A stretch of DNA of 64,000 nucleotides from Amycolatopsis alkalitolerans. Lineage in GTDB: Bacteria; Actinomycetota; Actinomycetes; Mycobacteriales; Pseudonocardiaceae. Position numbers and translations under genes: made by a program. Positions 1 through 8,613 of this stretch are shown here, one piece after another (the stretch's first letter is position 1; each line of letters starts with the position of its first letter). The notes under the pieces are model-generated. The model made no database searches, was not told the origin of the DNA, and saw only the letters and a program-made list of their open reading frames with translations. The stretch is from NCBI RefSeq assembly GCF_006152065.1, contig NZ_VDFW01000037.1, positions 1-64,000 of the forward strand. The letters run 5' to 3'.

Positions 1-180
1 CGACCATTTCGTATCCCACGACAACCGCTCCGCCTGCTCCGCCCAAAACCCCTCACGATCCAACTCGGCCCGCTGATACCACTCCGCGGTCGCGTTCGCC
101 TGCCCGGCGAACTCTGCGGACGGGGGAAATGTCCGGTTCTCCGTGAGCAGGTTGGACAAGCCGGGGGACTGCTCTGTCAT
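1..180 (-). CDS. acs: acetyl-CoA synthetase, N-terminal end only
   Basis: The first 60 codons, read leftwards from the ATG at 180, are inside the window; the rest lies beyond base 1. AMP-forming acetyl-CoA synthetase makes acetyl-CoA from acetate, ATP and CoA in the cytoplasm. The visible part carries the usual Acs N-terminal pattern, including FAGQANATAEWYQRAE and the EGFWAEQAERLSWDTKW-like stretch before the catalytic core. An AGGAGG ribosome site lies about 10 bases upstream of the start. It diverges from the phosphoribosyltransferase gene across about 260 bases that must hold both promoters. The assignment rests on the N-terminal signature and on acs being the usual neighbour of this pilus/HAD region in actinobacteria. 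Confidence 0.85.
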   Translation of the reverse strand, partial: MTEQSPGLSNLLTENRTFPPSAEFAGQANATAEWYQRAELDREGFWAEQAERLSWDTKWS

Positions 181-438
181 GGTGCACGGCCTCCTGAAGT
201 TATCGATCTGTGGTACGCGGGAAGCACGTTAGCGACGTTGCTGTGCGGAGCGAAAGGGCGCGCTTCCGGGTCCACCGTGACATGGGCTTGTGGATGGGGT
301 CCACCACTACCCTTCGGGTGAGTGCACGCCCATCCTTTCACGATCTCCGCCGCCGGGTGGACCTCTCCGAACGCCGCTCTCGAAAGGTCCATCGGCATGC
401 CGCATATGCTCGCCGCGACGGGGTTGCAAGGAGGTTGC

Positions 439-933
439 ATGGCTGAGCGGGAAGAGCTCACCTGGGAGTTGTTCGGTTCGGCCAGCAGGGCGCTGGCACG
501 CATGATCGCGGACGACGGGTTCGAGCCTGACCTGATCCTGTCCGTCGCGCGCGGCGGGCTGTTCGTCGCGGGCGCGCTCGGCTACGCGCTCGACGTGAAG
601 AACCTGCACGTGATGAACGTCGAGTTCTACACGGGCGTGGACCAGCGGCTCGACCTGCCCGTGGTGCTGCCGCCGGTACCCAACGCGGTCGATCTGGCCG
701 GGGCGAAGGTGCTGGTCGCCGACGATGTCGCCGACACCGGGGCGACGCTCAAGCTGGTGCGTGACTTCTGCGCCGAGCACGTGGCCGAGGTGCGCTGTGC
801 GGTGATCTACGAGAAGCCGCGCTCGGAGGTGTCCTGCGAGTATGTCTGGCGGCGCACCGACAAGTGGATCAACTTCGCGTGGTCGGCGCTGCCGCCGGTC
901 GTCGAGCACGCGGGGCGGGTGGTGGACGCATGA
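439..933 (+). CDS. phosphoribosyltransferase-domain protein
   Basis: A 164-residue type I phosphoribosyltransferase fold. The PRPP-binding loop VLVADDVADTGATL is intact and follows the expected beta strand; an earlier SVARGGLFVAG stretch is the pyrophosphate-binding region. The family transfers ribose-5-phosphate from PRPP to a purine base; the size and sequence style resemble the xanthine/guanine (Gpt-like) branch, but the base specificity cannot be read from the sequence. The ATG at 439 is preferred over the in-frame ATG at 322 because AAGGAGG ends five bases before it. The stop overlaps the start of the next gene (ATGA), so the two are translationally coupled. Confidence 0.8.
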   Translation: MAEREELTWELFGSASRALARMIADDGFEPDLILSVARGGLFVAGALGYALDVKNLHVMNVEFYTGVDQRLDLPVVLPPVPNAVDLAGAKVLVADDVADTGATLKLVRDFCAEHVAEVRCAVIYEKPRSEVSCEYVWRRTDKWINFAWSALPPVVEHAGRVVDA

Positions 934-1655
934 GTGACCCGCTCGCCCCGCTGCTCGAACTCGATGGCGTCGCGGCTGCCGTGAAGTCCGCGCAGGACGC
1001 GGTCTTCGCGGTGCACCGGCATCCCGCGAACCTCCGTGGCGGCTCGGCGACCGCCGCCGAAGCGTCCGTCCGCGCGGCACGAGCCTCGGCCGCGATCGAC
1101 GGTGCGGACCCGGAAATCCCCGCCGATGCCGCGGTGAAGGATCCGCTGCTCGCCGGGGCGTTGCGCGTGGCGGAGTCGCTGGAGTCGCTGCTGCCGACCT
1201 GGCGCCGGGCCCCGGCACAGGCGCTGGCCCGGATGCATGTGCTCGCGGCCGCCGATCTGGTCTCGGACGCGGACACGCTCGGGCGCCCACGCGCCGGGAC
1301 CGGGGAGCGACTGGAACTGCTGGCTCAGCTTGTCACCGGCGCGACGTCGGTGCCCGGCCCCCTGCAGGCGGCCGTCGTGCACGGGGAGTTGCTGGCGCTG
1401 GGGCCCTTCGGAACCGCCGACGGCGTGGTGGCGCGAGCGGCGGCCCGGCTGACGATGGTGGCGACCGGAACGGATCCGAAGTCGCTCACCGTGCCGGAGG
1501 TGGCGTGCCTGCGCCGCGTCGCGCGGTACCGGGAAGCGGCGCAGGCGTTCGCGACCGGGGAGCCGGACGGTGTGCGTGCCTGGCTCCTGTTCTGTTGCGA
1601 TGCGATGGAAATGGGGGCTCGCGAGGCGCGCGGGATCGCGGAGGCCGCGAGCTGA
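930..1655 (+). CDS. Fic-like (DOC fold) protein with degenerate active site
   Basis: A 241-residue helical protein of a family found beside acs in actinobacteria, often labelled oxidoreductase in older annotations. Near residues 145-170 it has VVHGELLALGPFGTADG followed by VARAAARL, which parallels the Fic motif HPFxxGNGRxxR. The catalytic His position reads Gly (GPF instead of HPF) and the GNGR loop reads ADGV, so AMP transfer is doubtful. An N-terminal ARASAAIDG segment matches the helix that precedes the Fic core. It overlaps the phosphoribosyltransferase stop by four bases, suggesting a joint role, and converges on murQ with only four bases between stops. Function is unknown. Confidence 0.7.
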   Translation: MSDPLAPLLELDGVAAAVKSAQDAVFAVHRHPANLRGGSATAAEASVRAARASAAIDGADPEIPADAAVKDPLLAGALRVAESLESLLPTWRRAPAQALARMHVLAAADLVSDADTLGRPRAGTGERLELLAQLVTGATSVPGPLQAAVVHGELLALGPFGTADGVVARAAARLTMVATGTDPKSLTVPEVACLRRVARYREAAQAFATGEPDGVRAWLLFCCDAMEMGAREARGIAEAAS

Positions 1656-1659
1656 TCCT

Positions 1660-2586
1660 TCAGGCGGAGCAGGCGGCGCAAGCATTCACGGCGTTGCGCA
1701 CGTGCCCACCGTTGGCCGCGAGCATGGCCGTCGCGGTCGCGGCGTCGACTCCGCACAGCAGGCGCATCAGCGCCACCTTGAGGTCGCCGTCCGCTTCGGC
1801 GAGCGCCTCGGCGCATTCCCGATCGCTCGCCCCCGTCGCCTCGTGCAGGATCCGCAGCGTCCGCCCGCGCAGCTTCGCGTTCGTGGCGCGCATGCTGACC
1901 ATCAGGTTCGAATAGGTCCGCCCGAGCTGGACCATTGTGGCGGTCGAGAACGCCGTGAGGATCGTCTTCTGCGCCGTGCCCGCCTTCATCCGGGTGGAGC
2001 CGGCGACCACCTCCGGCCCGGTGTCGACCGCGATGAGCACGTCGACACCGGCAGGCCGCGTCGCACGCGGATTACCCGAGACGAGCGCCGTTCGCGCGCC
2101 GCCGCGGTGCGCCGCGAGCAGCCCGCCGAGCACGTACGGGGTGCGCCCGGAGGCGGTCAGGCCGAGCACGAAGTCGCCGGGCTCGACGGCCGCCGCCAGC
2201 TCCTCGGCACCGCCCTGCGCGTCGTCTTCCGCGTTTTCGACGGCCTTCTGCAGGGCGTCCGCACCGCCGGCGTGGTGCGCGACGAACCATCCCGAGGGAA
2301 CGTTGTACGTGGGCACGAGTTCCGCGGCGTCGAGGACGGCGAGCCGGCCGGACGTGCCGGCGCCGACGTAATGCACCCGGTGGCCGTTCCGCAGCGCTTC
2401 CACCGCGTGGTCCACCGCGTTCGCGAGTTTGGGCAACACCTCGCCGACGGCTTCGGGCACGCGCCGGTCCTCGGAGTTGATCAGCGTGAGGACGCCGAGC
2501 GTCGGCAGCCGGTCTATGTCCATCGTCCGGGGGTTGCGCTGCTCGGTCGGAGAATCGACGTGCACTACCGGGCTCGGCACCCTCAT
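1660..2586 (-). CDS. murQ: N-acetylmuramic acid 6-phosphate etherase
   Basis: MurQ cleaves the lactyl ether of MurNAc-6-phosphate, giving GlcNAc-6-phosphate and D-lactate, in the cytoplasmic salvage of wall sugars. The 308 residues have the complete SIS fold: VGAGTSGRLAVLDAAEL near residue 75 with its catalytic Glu, TASGRTPYVLGGL as the phosphate-binding loop, and GSTRMKAGTAQK later on. Of two adjacent ATG codons the one at 2586 sits six bases from GGAGG and is preferred. It is the second gene of a unit with the MurR-type regulator (47-base gap). Length and motifs are normal for the family; a C-terminal UBA-like helix pair closes the protein. Confidence 0.95.
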   Translation of the reverse strand: MRVPSPVVHVDSPTEQRNPRTMDIDRLPTLGVLTLINSEDRRVPEAVGEVLPKLANAVDHAVEALRNGHRVHYVGAGTSGRLAVLDAAELVPTYNVPSGWFVAHHAGGADALQKAVENAEDDAQGGAEELAAAVEPGDFVLGLTASGRTPYVLGGLLAAHRGGARTALVSGNPRATRPAGVDVLIAVDTGPEVVAGSTRMKAGTAQKTILTAFSTATMVQLGRTYSNLMVSMRATNAKLRGRTLRILHEATGASDRECAEALAEADGDLKVALMRLLCGVDAATATAMLAANGGHVRNAVNACAACSA

Positions 2587-2633
2587 CATGCTCCTCCTGT
2601 GTCGGTTCCGGCCCCCCGCCGTTTCGGTTCTGC

Positions 2634-3626
2634 TCATTTACCGGTTTCGCGAGGACGCCGTCGCCCGTCCGGCCGCACGCCGAGCCGATGCGTGCCGACC
2701 GCTTCCCTGGTGGCGTCCAGCGCGCGGGAAGCCTCGTCCATATGGCGCTGCGCCACACCGATGAACAGGCAGTCGATGACGGTCAGCTGTGCGATCCGGC
2801 TCGCCGTCGCGCCCGAGCGGAACGTCGTCTCGCGCGCGGCCGTGGTCAGCACGTAGTCGGCGACCTCGGTGATCGGGGACCGCGGGAAGTTCGTCAGCGC
2901 GACGGTGGTGGCGCCGTGCTCGCGGGCGACCCGCAGCGCCTCGACGGTGTCGGTGGTCGCGCCCGTGTGGGAGACGCCGATCGCCACATCGCCGGAGCCC
3001 AGCACCGCGGCCGAGGTCAGCATGATGTGCGTGTCGGACCACGCGAAGCAGACGCGGCCGATGCGGTGCAGCTTCTGCTGCAGGTCGGCGGCGACGAACG
3101 CGCTCGCGCCGACGCCGTAGACGTCGGTGCGGCCGGCGTCGGCGAGCAGGTCGATGACGCGCTCGAGCGTCGCGATGTCGAGTTGGTCCGCGGTCTCCTC
3201 GACGGCGCGGGCGTCGGCGAAGCTCACCTTGCCCACGACGGCCGCGAGGTCGTCGTCCAAGCCGATCTCCCCGCCGAGGTTGCGGGACGAGCGCGCCTCG
3301 GACCGGGCCGTGTCGGCGGCGAGCGCGATCCGTAACTGCGGGTAGCCGCCGACGCCGACAGCCTTGCAGAACCTGGTGACGGTCGTCTCGCTGGTGTTCG
3401 CCGCGAGGGCGACTTCGGTGATGCTCCTGCGGGCCACCGCCGACGGATCCTCGAGCACCACCTTGGCTACGCGCTGTTCAGCACGGGCCAAGCCGGGCAG
3501 CAGAGAGCGAATCCGCACCAGCGGACTCGCTTCGGACTCCCGGACCGGAGGAATCGTGTCGTTCGGTGCAGGTTCGGTTACGGAATCGGTATGTGATTCC
3601 GTGGGAAAGTTACTAACCGTCGGCAT
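2634..3626 (-). CDS. MurR/RpiR-family transcriptional regulator
   Basis: A 330-residue repressor with an N-terminal RpiR helix-turn-helix (residues about 40-110, ITEVALAANTSETTVTRFCKAVG) and a C-terminal SIS sugar-phosphate domain (DVYGVGASAFVAADLQQKL to about residue 290). In this family the SIS domain senses a phosphosugar, typically MurNAc-6-phosphate or GlcNAc-6-phosphate, and releases DNA. It lies immediately upstream of murQ on the same strand, so it probably controls itself and murQ and perhaps the nagZ unit. The ATG at 3626 is taken because an upstream in-frame extension has no family resemblance; no strong ribosome site precedes it. The last residues are Arg-rich. Confidence 0.9.
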   Translation of the reverse strand: MPTVSNFPTESHTDSVTEPAPNDTIPPVRESEASPLVRIRSLLPGLARAEQRVAKVVLEDPSAVARRSITEVALAANTSETTVTRFCKAVGVGGYPQLRIALAADTARSEARSSRNLGGEIGLDDDLAAVVGKVSFADARAVEETADQLDIATLERVIDLLADAGRTDVYGVGASAFVAADLQQKLHRIGRVCFAWSDTHIMLTSAAVLGSGDVAIGVSHTGATTDTVEALRVAREHGATTVALTNFPRSPITEVADYVLTTAARETTFRSGATASRIAQLTVIDCLFIGVAQRHMDEASRALDATREAVGTHRLGVRPDGRRRPRETGK

Positions 3627-4034
3627 TTGGGACAAGGCTAACCACATCCTTCGGGACGATCGCAACTCGTCCGTCCCTGCACGTCCGAGCTGCGCTGACT
3701 CAGTTGCCCAGAAAGTCGCCAACCAGGTCAAAGTTGTTAACGTCTACTTGTTAACGACTTGGCAACGTGCTGTGGTTCCCGAAACAGCCAACGATCGTCG
3801 GTAGCCCTCGGCGTTCGATCGGTGCTAGGAATCCCAGCCGCATGGTATGTCGCATTCGGCTTGAAATTCGTATCCCAATAGCCGCCATTTCCCGCTGCCA
3901 GACAGTCGCGGAGAGTGACATCTGGGGCCGTTCAGCCTTCCACACGGTGCCGTTGGTGCTGGTTGCTCGCACACCATCCACCGAAACGGTCCGCTGGGTG
4001 GACAAGTGCCCGTCGCCGCGCGCGAAGCGAAGAA
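3627..4034. promoter_or_regulatory. murR upstream region with direct-repeat operator candidate
   Basis: This 408-base gap separates the murR start from the end of the serine hydrolase gene, so it must hold the murR-murQ promoter and the terminator of the nagZ unit. The nonamer TTGTTAACG occurs at 3734-3742 and again at 3748-3756, 14 bases apart, and each copy contains the palindrome GTTAAC. AT-rich direct repeats stand out here in high-GC DNA and lie about 110 bases before the murR start, which fits a repressor site. No protein-coding signal was found in the rest of the gap. Confidence 0.4.
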
Positions 4035-5174
4035 TCACCTGACCAGCCGCCGGTAGTTGTGCCGCCATCCGTGCGCCAGTGCGGTCGCCCAGGTCTGCCG
4101 GGCGAGGTTGATCGAGCCCCGGTTCCTGGTCGGATGTACCCGATTGGTCAAGAGGATCGCGATCGACCGCGACGCCGGATCGATCACCAGGCTGGTTCCG
4201 GTGAACCCGGTATGACCGGCCGTCACGGGCGAGCACAGCGCGCCCATGTAGAACCTCCGATTCAGTTCGAACCCGAGGCCGTGGTCTTCGCCGGGAAAGG
4301 CCTGGTTGTGGTTCGCCAGTAGCTGCCGCACGGTCTCCGGCTCCAGGATGCGGGCGTCGTGATAGCGGCCGCTGTTGAGGATCGTCTGCGCGAGCACGGT
4401 TAGGTCACCGGCGGTCGAGAAGATGCCCGCGTGCCCGGACACACCGCCGAGCGCCCACGCGTTCTCGTCGTGCACCTGCCCGTGCACCAGGCCGCGAGGC
4501 GGGTCCGTCTGGTACTCCGTCGCGGCGATCCGGCCGAGCTTGCTCGCCGGCGGGCCGAATCCGGTGTCGCTCATGCCCAGGGGCCGCGCGATGTGCTCGT
4601 GCACGACCTCGTCCAGCGTCGAACCGGTGAGCCGCTCGATGAGGAACCCGAGCGTCATGAAGTTGAGGTCGGAGTACAGGTATGCCGAGCCGGGCCGGTG
4701 GACGAGCGGGCTGTCGAGCACTGCTTCGCGGCGGGCGGGAACCTGCCACAGCGGAGGCGAGGGGTTGGCGTCCAGGCCGGAGGTGTGCGTCAGCAGCTGC
4801 TTGACGGTCACGTCCCGCTTGCCGTGCGTGCCGAACCTCGGCAGGTACTTCGCGACCGGTGCGGTCAGCTCGGCCTGCCCGGTCTCGACCAGGCGCATGA
4901 CCGCGATCGAGGTGAACAGCTTGGTGATCGAGGCCAGATCGAAGATCGTGTCCACCCGCGTCGGCACCTGCCGGTCCGCGGGCAGCTCGGCGGCGCCGGA
5001 GTACCGCAGCGCCTGCCCGGTCGCGTACCGGTCCACGATCACGCCGTCGTGCACGAGCACGCCGACGGCGCCGGAGAAATGCGGGCAGCCGGCGAGGAAC
5101 CGCTCGGCCTCCCGGATCGGCGCCGCGTTGAGACCGGCGTCGGCGGGACTGCCGTCGCGCAGCACGGTGTGCAC
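4035..5174 (-). CDS. class C beta-lactamase-fold serine hydrolase (AmiE-like)
   Basis: A 379-residue penicillin-binding-fold serine hydrolase. The catalytic triad of motifs is complete: SITK at residues 82-85, YSD at 167-169 and HTG at 321-323. In Bacillus subtilis the equivalent gene beside namZ and nagZ encodes AmiE, which removes the stem peptide from MurNAc-peptides; by position this protein is the likely counterpart. The start is a GTG one base after the namZ stop, so translation is coupled. No signal peptide is visible, unlike its two upstream partners, so it may act in the cytoplasm on imported MurNAc-peptides, or the true start may be misjudged. A plain esterase role cannot be excluded. 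Confidence 0.85.
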   Translation of the reverse strand: MHTVLRDGSPADAGLNAAPIREAERFLAGCPHFSGAVGVLVHDGVIVDRYATGQALRYSGAAELPADRQVPTRVDTIFDLASITKLFTSIAVMRLVETGQAELTAPVAKYLPRFGTHGKRDVTVKQLLTHTSGLDANPSPPLWQVPARREAVLDSPLVHRPGSAYLYSDLNFMTLGFLIERLTGSTLDEVVHEHIARPLGMSDTGFGPPASKLGRIAATEYQTDPPRGLVHGQVHDENAWALGGVSGHAGIFSTAGDLTVLAQTILNSGRYHDARILEPETVRQLLANHNQAFPGEDHGLGFELNRRFYMGALCSPVTAGHTGFTGTSLVIDPASRSIAILLTNRVHPTRNRGSINLARQTWATALAHGWRHNYRRLVR

Positions 5175-5175
5175 G

Positions 5176-6411
5176 TCACCAGTAGAGCAAGTACGGCCTG
5201 CGGCGGTCGACGAACGCGTCGAGTTCCGCCTGCCACGATCCGGCGATTTCGTCGACGTCCGCGCCCGCGTCGACCATCTTGCGCAGCCGGTCCGATCCGG
5301 ACAGCTTGTCGATCGCCAGATCGGGGCGCCAGCCGAACTGGTCCGGATGCAGGCGTTTGGCCGTCACCAGCATCGCGACGGCCGTGCGGATGGCGTCGAA
5401 CCGGCGCGGCTCGGTGACCGTGAGTTCCACGCCACCACAGGTCTGGTTGGCGAACTTGGCGAACGTGGGCACGAAATAGGTTTCGCGGAACTCGGCGCCC
5501 GGAAGTCCGAGCGCGGACAGCGCGTCCCGCCAGCGCCAGTCCACGCCGGGCGCGCCGATGATCTCGAACGGCCGCGTGGTGCCCCGGCCCTCGCTGAACA
5601 CGGTGCCTTCGAACAGGCACAGCCCGGGGTAGACCAGCGCGGTGTCCGGGGTCGGCATGTTCGGGCTCGGCGGCGTCCACGTCAACCCGGTCCCCGCGAA
5701 GAACTCGTCGCGCCGCCAGCCGCGCACCTGAACCACGTCGAGCTTCGCGGACGGGACGAACTCACCGGCGAAGAACCGGGCGAGTTCACCGACGGTCATC
5801 CCGTGCTGCTGGACGATCGGTTTCAGCCCGACACCCGAGGCGTACGCGGGGTCGAGCATCGGTCCGGCTGCCTTGCCGCCGACCGGATTCGGCCGGTCGA
5901 GCACCACGAACGACGCGCCGACACGGGCCGCGGCCACCATGGCCGTGTACATCGACCAGATGTAGGTGTAGAAGCGCGCGCCGACGTCGGCGATGTCGAA
6001 GACGACGGTATCCACTCCGGCCTTGGTGAACATCCCCGCGAGACCGTCGGACGTCGCCCCGTAGGCGTCGTACACGGGGATGCCGGTGCGGGGATCGGTG
6101 TAGTCGCCTTGGGCACCACCGGCTTGTGCGCTGCCACGAAATCCGTGCTCGGGCCCGAACGCCGCGACGGGCTTCAGCCCGGCGGCCACCATCGAGTCGA
6201 CGATGTGGTCGAGGTTCGCGAGCACGCCGGTCGGGTTCGACAGCACGCCCACCTTGCGCCCGGCGAGCGTGCGCCAGCCCTGCGCGGCGAGCTGGTCGGC
6301 ACCCGTGACGACGGCACTTTCCGGTGCGGCCTGTGCGATCCCGGAACTCGTGGCGAGCAGTGGGGTGGCGAGCGCACCGGCTGCCAGGAAGCCGCGGCGG
6401 TTGACGCTCAC
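5176..6411 (-). CDS. namZ: exo-beta-N-acetylmuramidase NamZ (DUF1343), secreted
   Basis: A 411-residue DUF1343 protein, the family of the exo-acting N-acetylmuramidase that removes MurNAc from the non-reducing end of wall fragments. The N-terminus has a twin-arginine signal (NRRGFLAAGALATPLL, then a cleavable AQA), so it is exported. The body shows family blocks such as GVLSNPTGV, FGPEHGFRG, VVFDIADVGARFYTYIW and FEGTVFSEGRGT. The GTG start at 6411 overlaps the nagZ stop by four bases (GTGA); a longer upstream frame is only a shadow of nagZ. It sits between nagZ and the serine hydrolase in one translationally coupled unit. Export by Tat is inferred from the motif. Confidence 0.9.
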   Translation of the reverse strand: MSVNRRGFLAAGALATPLLATSSGIAQAAPESAVVTGADQLAAQGWRTLAGRKVGVLSNPTGVLANLDHIVDSMVAAGLKPVAAFGPEHGFRGSAQAGGAQGDYTDPRTGIPVYDAYGATSDGLAGMFTKAGVDTVVFDIADVGARFYTYIWSMYTAMVAAARVGASFVVLDRPNPVGGKAAGPMLDPAYASGVGLKPIVQQHGMTVGELARFFAGEFVPSAKLDVVQVRGWRRDEFFAGTGLTWTPPSPNMPTPDTALVYPGLCLFEGTVFSEGRGTTRPFEIIGAPGVDWRWRDALSALGLPGAEFRETYFVPTFAKFANQTCGGVELTVTEPRRFDAIRTAVAMLVTAKRLHPDQFGWRPDLAIDKLSGSDRLRKMVDAGADVDEIAGSWQAELDAFVDRRRPYLLYW

Positions 6412-8165
6412 CACGTCAGTCCCGTGCCGAAGGGGTACCTGACCACATCGCCCGCCGGGATCGACACCGGCAGCTTGCCCTGCGGGGATATCTTGCCCAG
6501 CAACACTTTCGCGAGCGAACTCATCGTCACGTCCCGCCAGTCGTAGGTCGCGACCCAGGTCGGCACGTCGGCGTAGCCCGGGTCGTACGGCTCCTGCACG
6601 GCGACCGCGACGACGGGTTTGCCCGTCGCGAGGAGCCCGTCCACCAGATCCCGTTGCGCGGTGGACGTGCGCAGGCCGTTCGTCAGCACCACGACCGTGC
6701 CCGCCTGTTCGGCGGCGTCCACCACGGTGCTGATCTGTGCCGCGGACGGGTTCGCACCGGTCGAGATCGCCGTACCGCCGAGCCGGTCCGCCAGCGTCAC
6801 GACGGGTTCCGCCGGATAACCGGGGTAGCCCGGGTTGTCCCAGCCGGTCACCAGGATCCGGCCGGGATCCTTCAGCGGCAGAAGCCCCGCGTCGTTGCGC
6901 AGGACGGTCGTCGTGCGGTCGGTCAGCTGCTGGATCCGCTCCTGGTGCGCGGGCGTGCCGACGGTGCGCGGGACCGCCCGCGGATCGACCAGTGGCTTGG
7001 CGACGATCCCTCGCTTGGACTTCAGCTCGAGGATGCGCAGGACGCTCCGGTCTATGCGCTCTTCGGTGAGCCGCCCGCTCTTCACCGCGTCGAGCACGCC
7101 TTTGATCGCCGCCGCCGGGTCCGGCGGCATGAGCATCTGGTCGACGCCCGCTTCCAGGGCGAGCACCGGGATTTCCGAATCCGGATGCAGCTGCCGCACG
7201 CCCGCCATACCGAGGGAGTCGGTGACGACGACACCCTGGTAGCCGAGCTCGTCGCGCAGGATCCCGGTGATGATCGGCTTCGACAGCGTGGCGGGCTCGC
7301 CCGAGGCGTCGAGGCTGGGCACCGTGATGTGCGCGGTCATGACGACGTCGGTCCCGGCCTTGATCGCTGCCTCGAACGGCGGCAGATCGATTTCGCGCCA
7401 CTGCTGTTCGGTCCGGCTGATCACCGGCAGCCCGGTATGGCTGTCGGTCGCCGCGTCACCGTGTCCCGGAAAGTGTTTGGCCGCCGCGGAAACCGTCTCC
7501 GTCGGCGGCCCCGAGTTCTGGTAGCCGGTCACTTCCGCGGAGACCATCTCGCCGGCCAGCGCCGGATCGCCGGAGAAGGAGCGCGAGCCGATGACCGGGT
7601 TGAGCGGGTTGGAGTTGACGTCGGCGTCCGGTGCGAAGTCCTGGTTGATGCCCATCGCCCGCAGCTCATGGGAGTTGATCGAGGCGAGCCGGCTGGCGTC
7701 GCCGGCACTGCGCCCGGCGCCGACGGCCATGCTCGACGGGTACTCGGTGGCGGGAGCGGCGATCCGGGTGACGCGCCCGCCTTCCTGGTCGGTCGCGACG
7801 ATCAGCGGCAGATGTGCCCCCGAGGACAGGGCGGCTCGCTGCAGCCCGTTCGACAGGTTCGCGACCTGTGCCGGATCGTCGACGTTGTCGGTGCCGGAGT
7901 TGTTGAAGTAGATGACTCCGCCCGGGTGATACCGCTCGACGACCTCCGCCGCGGTGTCCACCCCGTACTTCGCCTGGTTGCCGCAGTCGGGCTCGTTCGC
8001 GGACTCGCCCCAGACGTCCATGACGAACAGCTGGCCGACCTTCTCCGCCAGGCTCATACCGCGCAGGACGTGATGCGCCCAGTCGGCGGCCGATGCCGCG
8101 TTCGCGCCGGTCACCACGAGAAGCCCGGCGATCGGCAGGGCGAGGGCATTGTTCCTCCAGCTCAC
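6408..8165 (-). CDS. nagZ: exported beta-N-acetylglucosaminidase, GH3 family
   Basis: A 585-residue two-domain GH3 enzyme that takes GlcNAc from the non-reducing end of muropeptides. Residues 1-26 form a Sec signal peptide. The catalytic block KHFPGHGDAATDSH spans 230-243, with the Asp241-His243 pair expected to be the general acid dyad, and the nucleophile is Asp316 in VVVTDSLGM. A C-terminal domain of about 200 residues follows, as in the Bacillus secreted enzyme rather than the short Gram-negative NagZ. The GTG start at 8165 has GGAGGGAGA about ten bases upstream. It heads the nagZ-namZ-hydrolase unit; its GlcNAc release exposes MurNAc ends for NamZ. Confidence 0.93.
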   Translation of the reverse strand: MSWRNNALALPIAGLLVVTGANAASAADWAHHVLRGMSLAEKVGQLFVMDVWGESANEPDCGNQAKYGVDTAAEVVERYHPGGVIYFNNSGTDNVDDPAQVANLSNGLQRAALSSGAHLPLIVATDQEGGRVTRIAAPATEYPSSMAVGAGRSAGDASRLASINSHELRAMGINQDFAPDADVNSNPLNPVIGSRSFSGDPALAGEMVSAEVTGYQNSGPPTETVSAAAKHFPGHGDAATDSHTGLPVISRTEQQWREIDLPPFEAAIKAGTDVVMTAHITVPSLDASGEPATLSKPIITGILRDELGYQGVVVTDSLGMAGVRQLHPDSEIPVLALEAGVDQMLMPPDPAAAIKGVLDAVKSGRLTEERIDRSVLRILELKSKRGIVAKPLVDPRAVPRTVGTPAHQERIQQLTDRTTTVLRNDAGLLPLKDPGRILVTGWDNPGYPGYPAEPVVTLADRLGGTAISTGANPSAAQISTVVDAAEQAGTVVVLTNGLRTSTAQRDLVDGLLATGKPVVAVAVQEPYDPGYADVPTWVATYDWRDVTMSSLAKVLLGKISPQGKLPVSIPAGDVVRYPFGTGLTW

Positions 8166-8613
8166 GAGCGTCTCCCTCCAGTGCCGGCCGTCGTGGGAAT
8201 TCCCACCGGAACTGGCCGGTAGCGGGAAAGCTACTCACCTTCCCGAAGGGGGGGCAACGTACTCGCGCCCGAACATGCGCGGGGCGCCACCGGCTACTGC
8301 CGACGGCGCCCCGCCCGCGCGGATCACCCGGGTGACCAAGCGTGCAACTCGTGTCGTACCTACCTGGACTCGGCGTCCGGCGTCCCGGTACGCAGTCCCT
8401 TGACGACAAGCCTCCCGCGGCGCGCTGCGCGTGGGTGCCCGAGGTCCGCGCACGGAGATCTCTCGGGGTGGATCAGGGCTTATCTTCGCCCCGTTCCCTG
8501 GCCGACAAGATGTCCGCACTCACTTTTGTACCCAGTGACCGCCGTCACTTCAAGGGTTCTATCGGGTGCACCGGTACAGAGACTCGATCCGGTGTCGAGG
8601 CCACTCAAAGCGA
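8166..8613. other. intergenic region upstream of nagZ
   Basis: This 448-base stretch lies between the nagZ start and the end of the HAD gene. It must contain the nagZ promoter and 3' signals of the HAD gene. Several open frames cross it but none shows a protein family signature, and their codon third-position pattern does not match the neighbouring genes. I see no convincing repeat, RNA gene or promoter box. Confidence 0.5.

Noticed and set aside
2072-2758. Alternative minus-strand frame over murQ
   Set aside because: Shadow of murQ in another frame with Arg/Ala-rich composition and no motifs.
4375-6546. A 723-codon plus-strand frame opposite the namZ/serine hydrolase genes
   Set aside because: Shadow frame without protein-like composition; the minus-strand genes have complete catalytic motifs.
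6412-7401. Upstream extension of namZ making a 741-residue protein
   Set aside because: The extra part is nagZ read in another frame; a Tat signal begins exactly at GTG 6411 with GTGA coupling.
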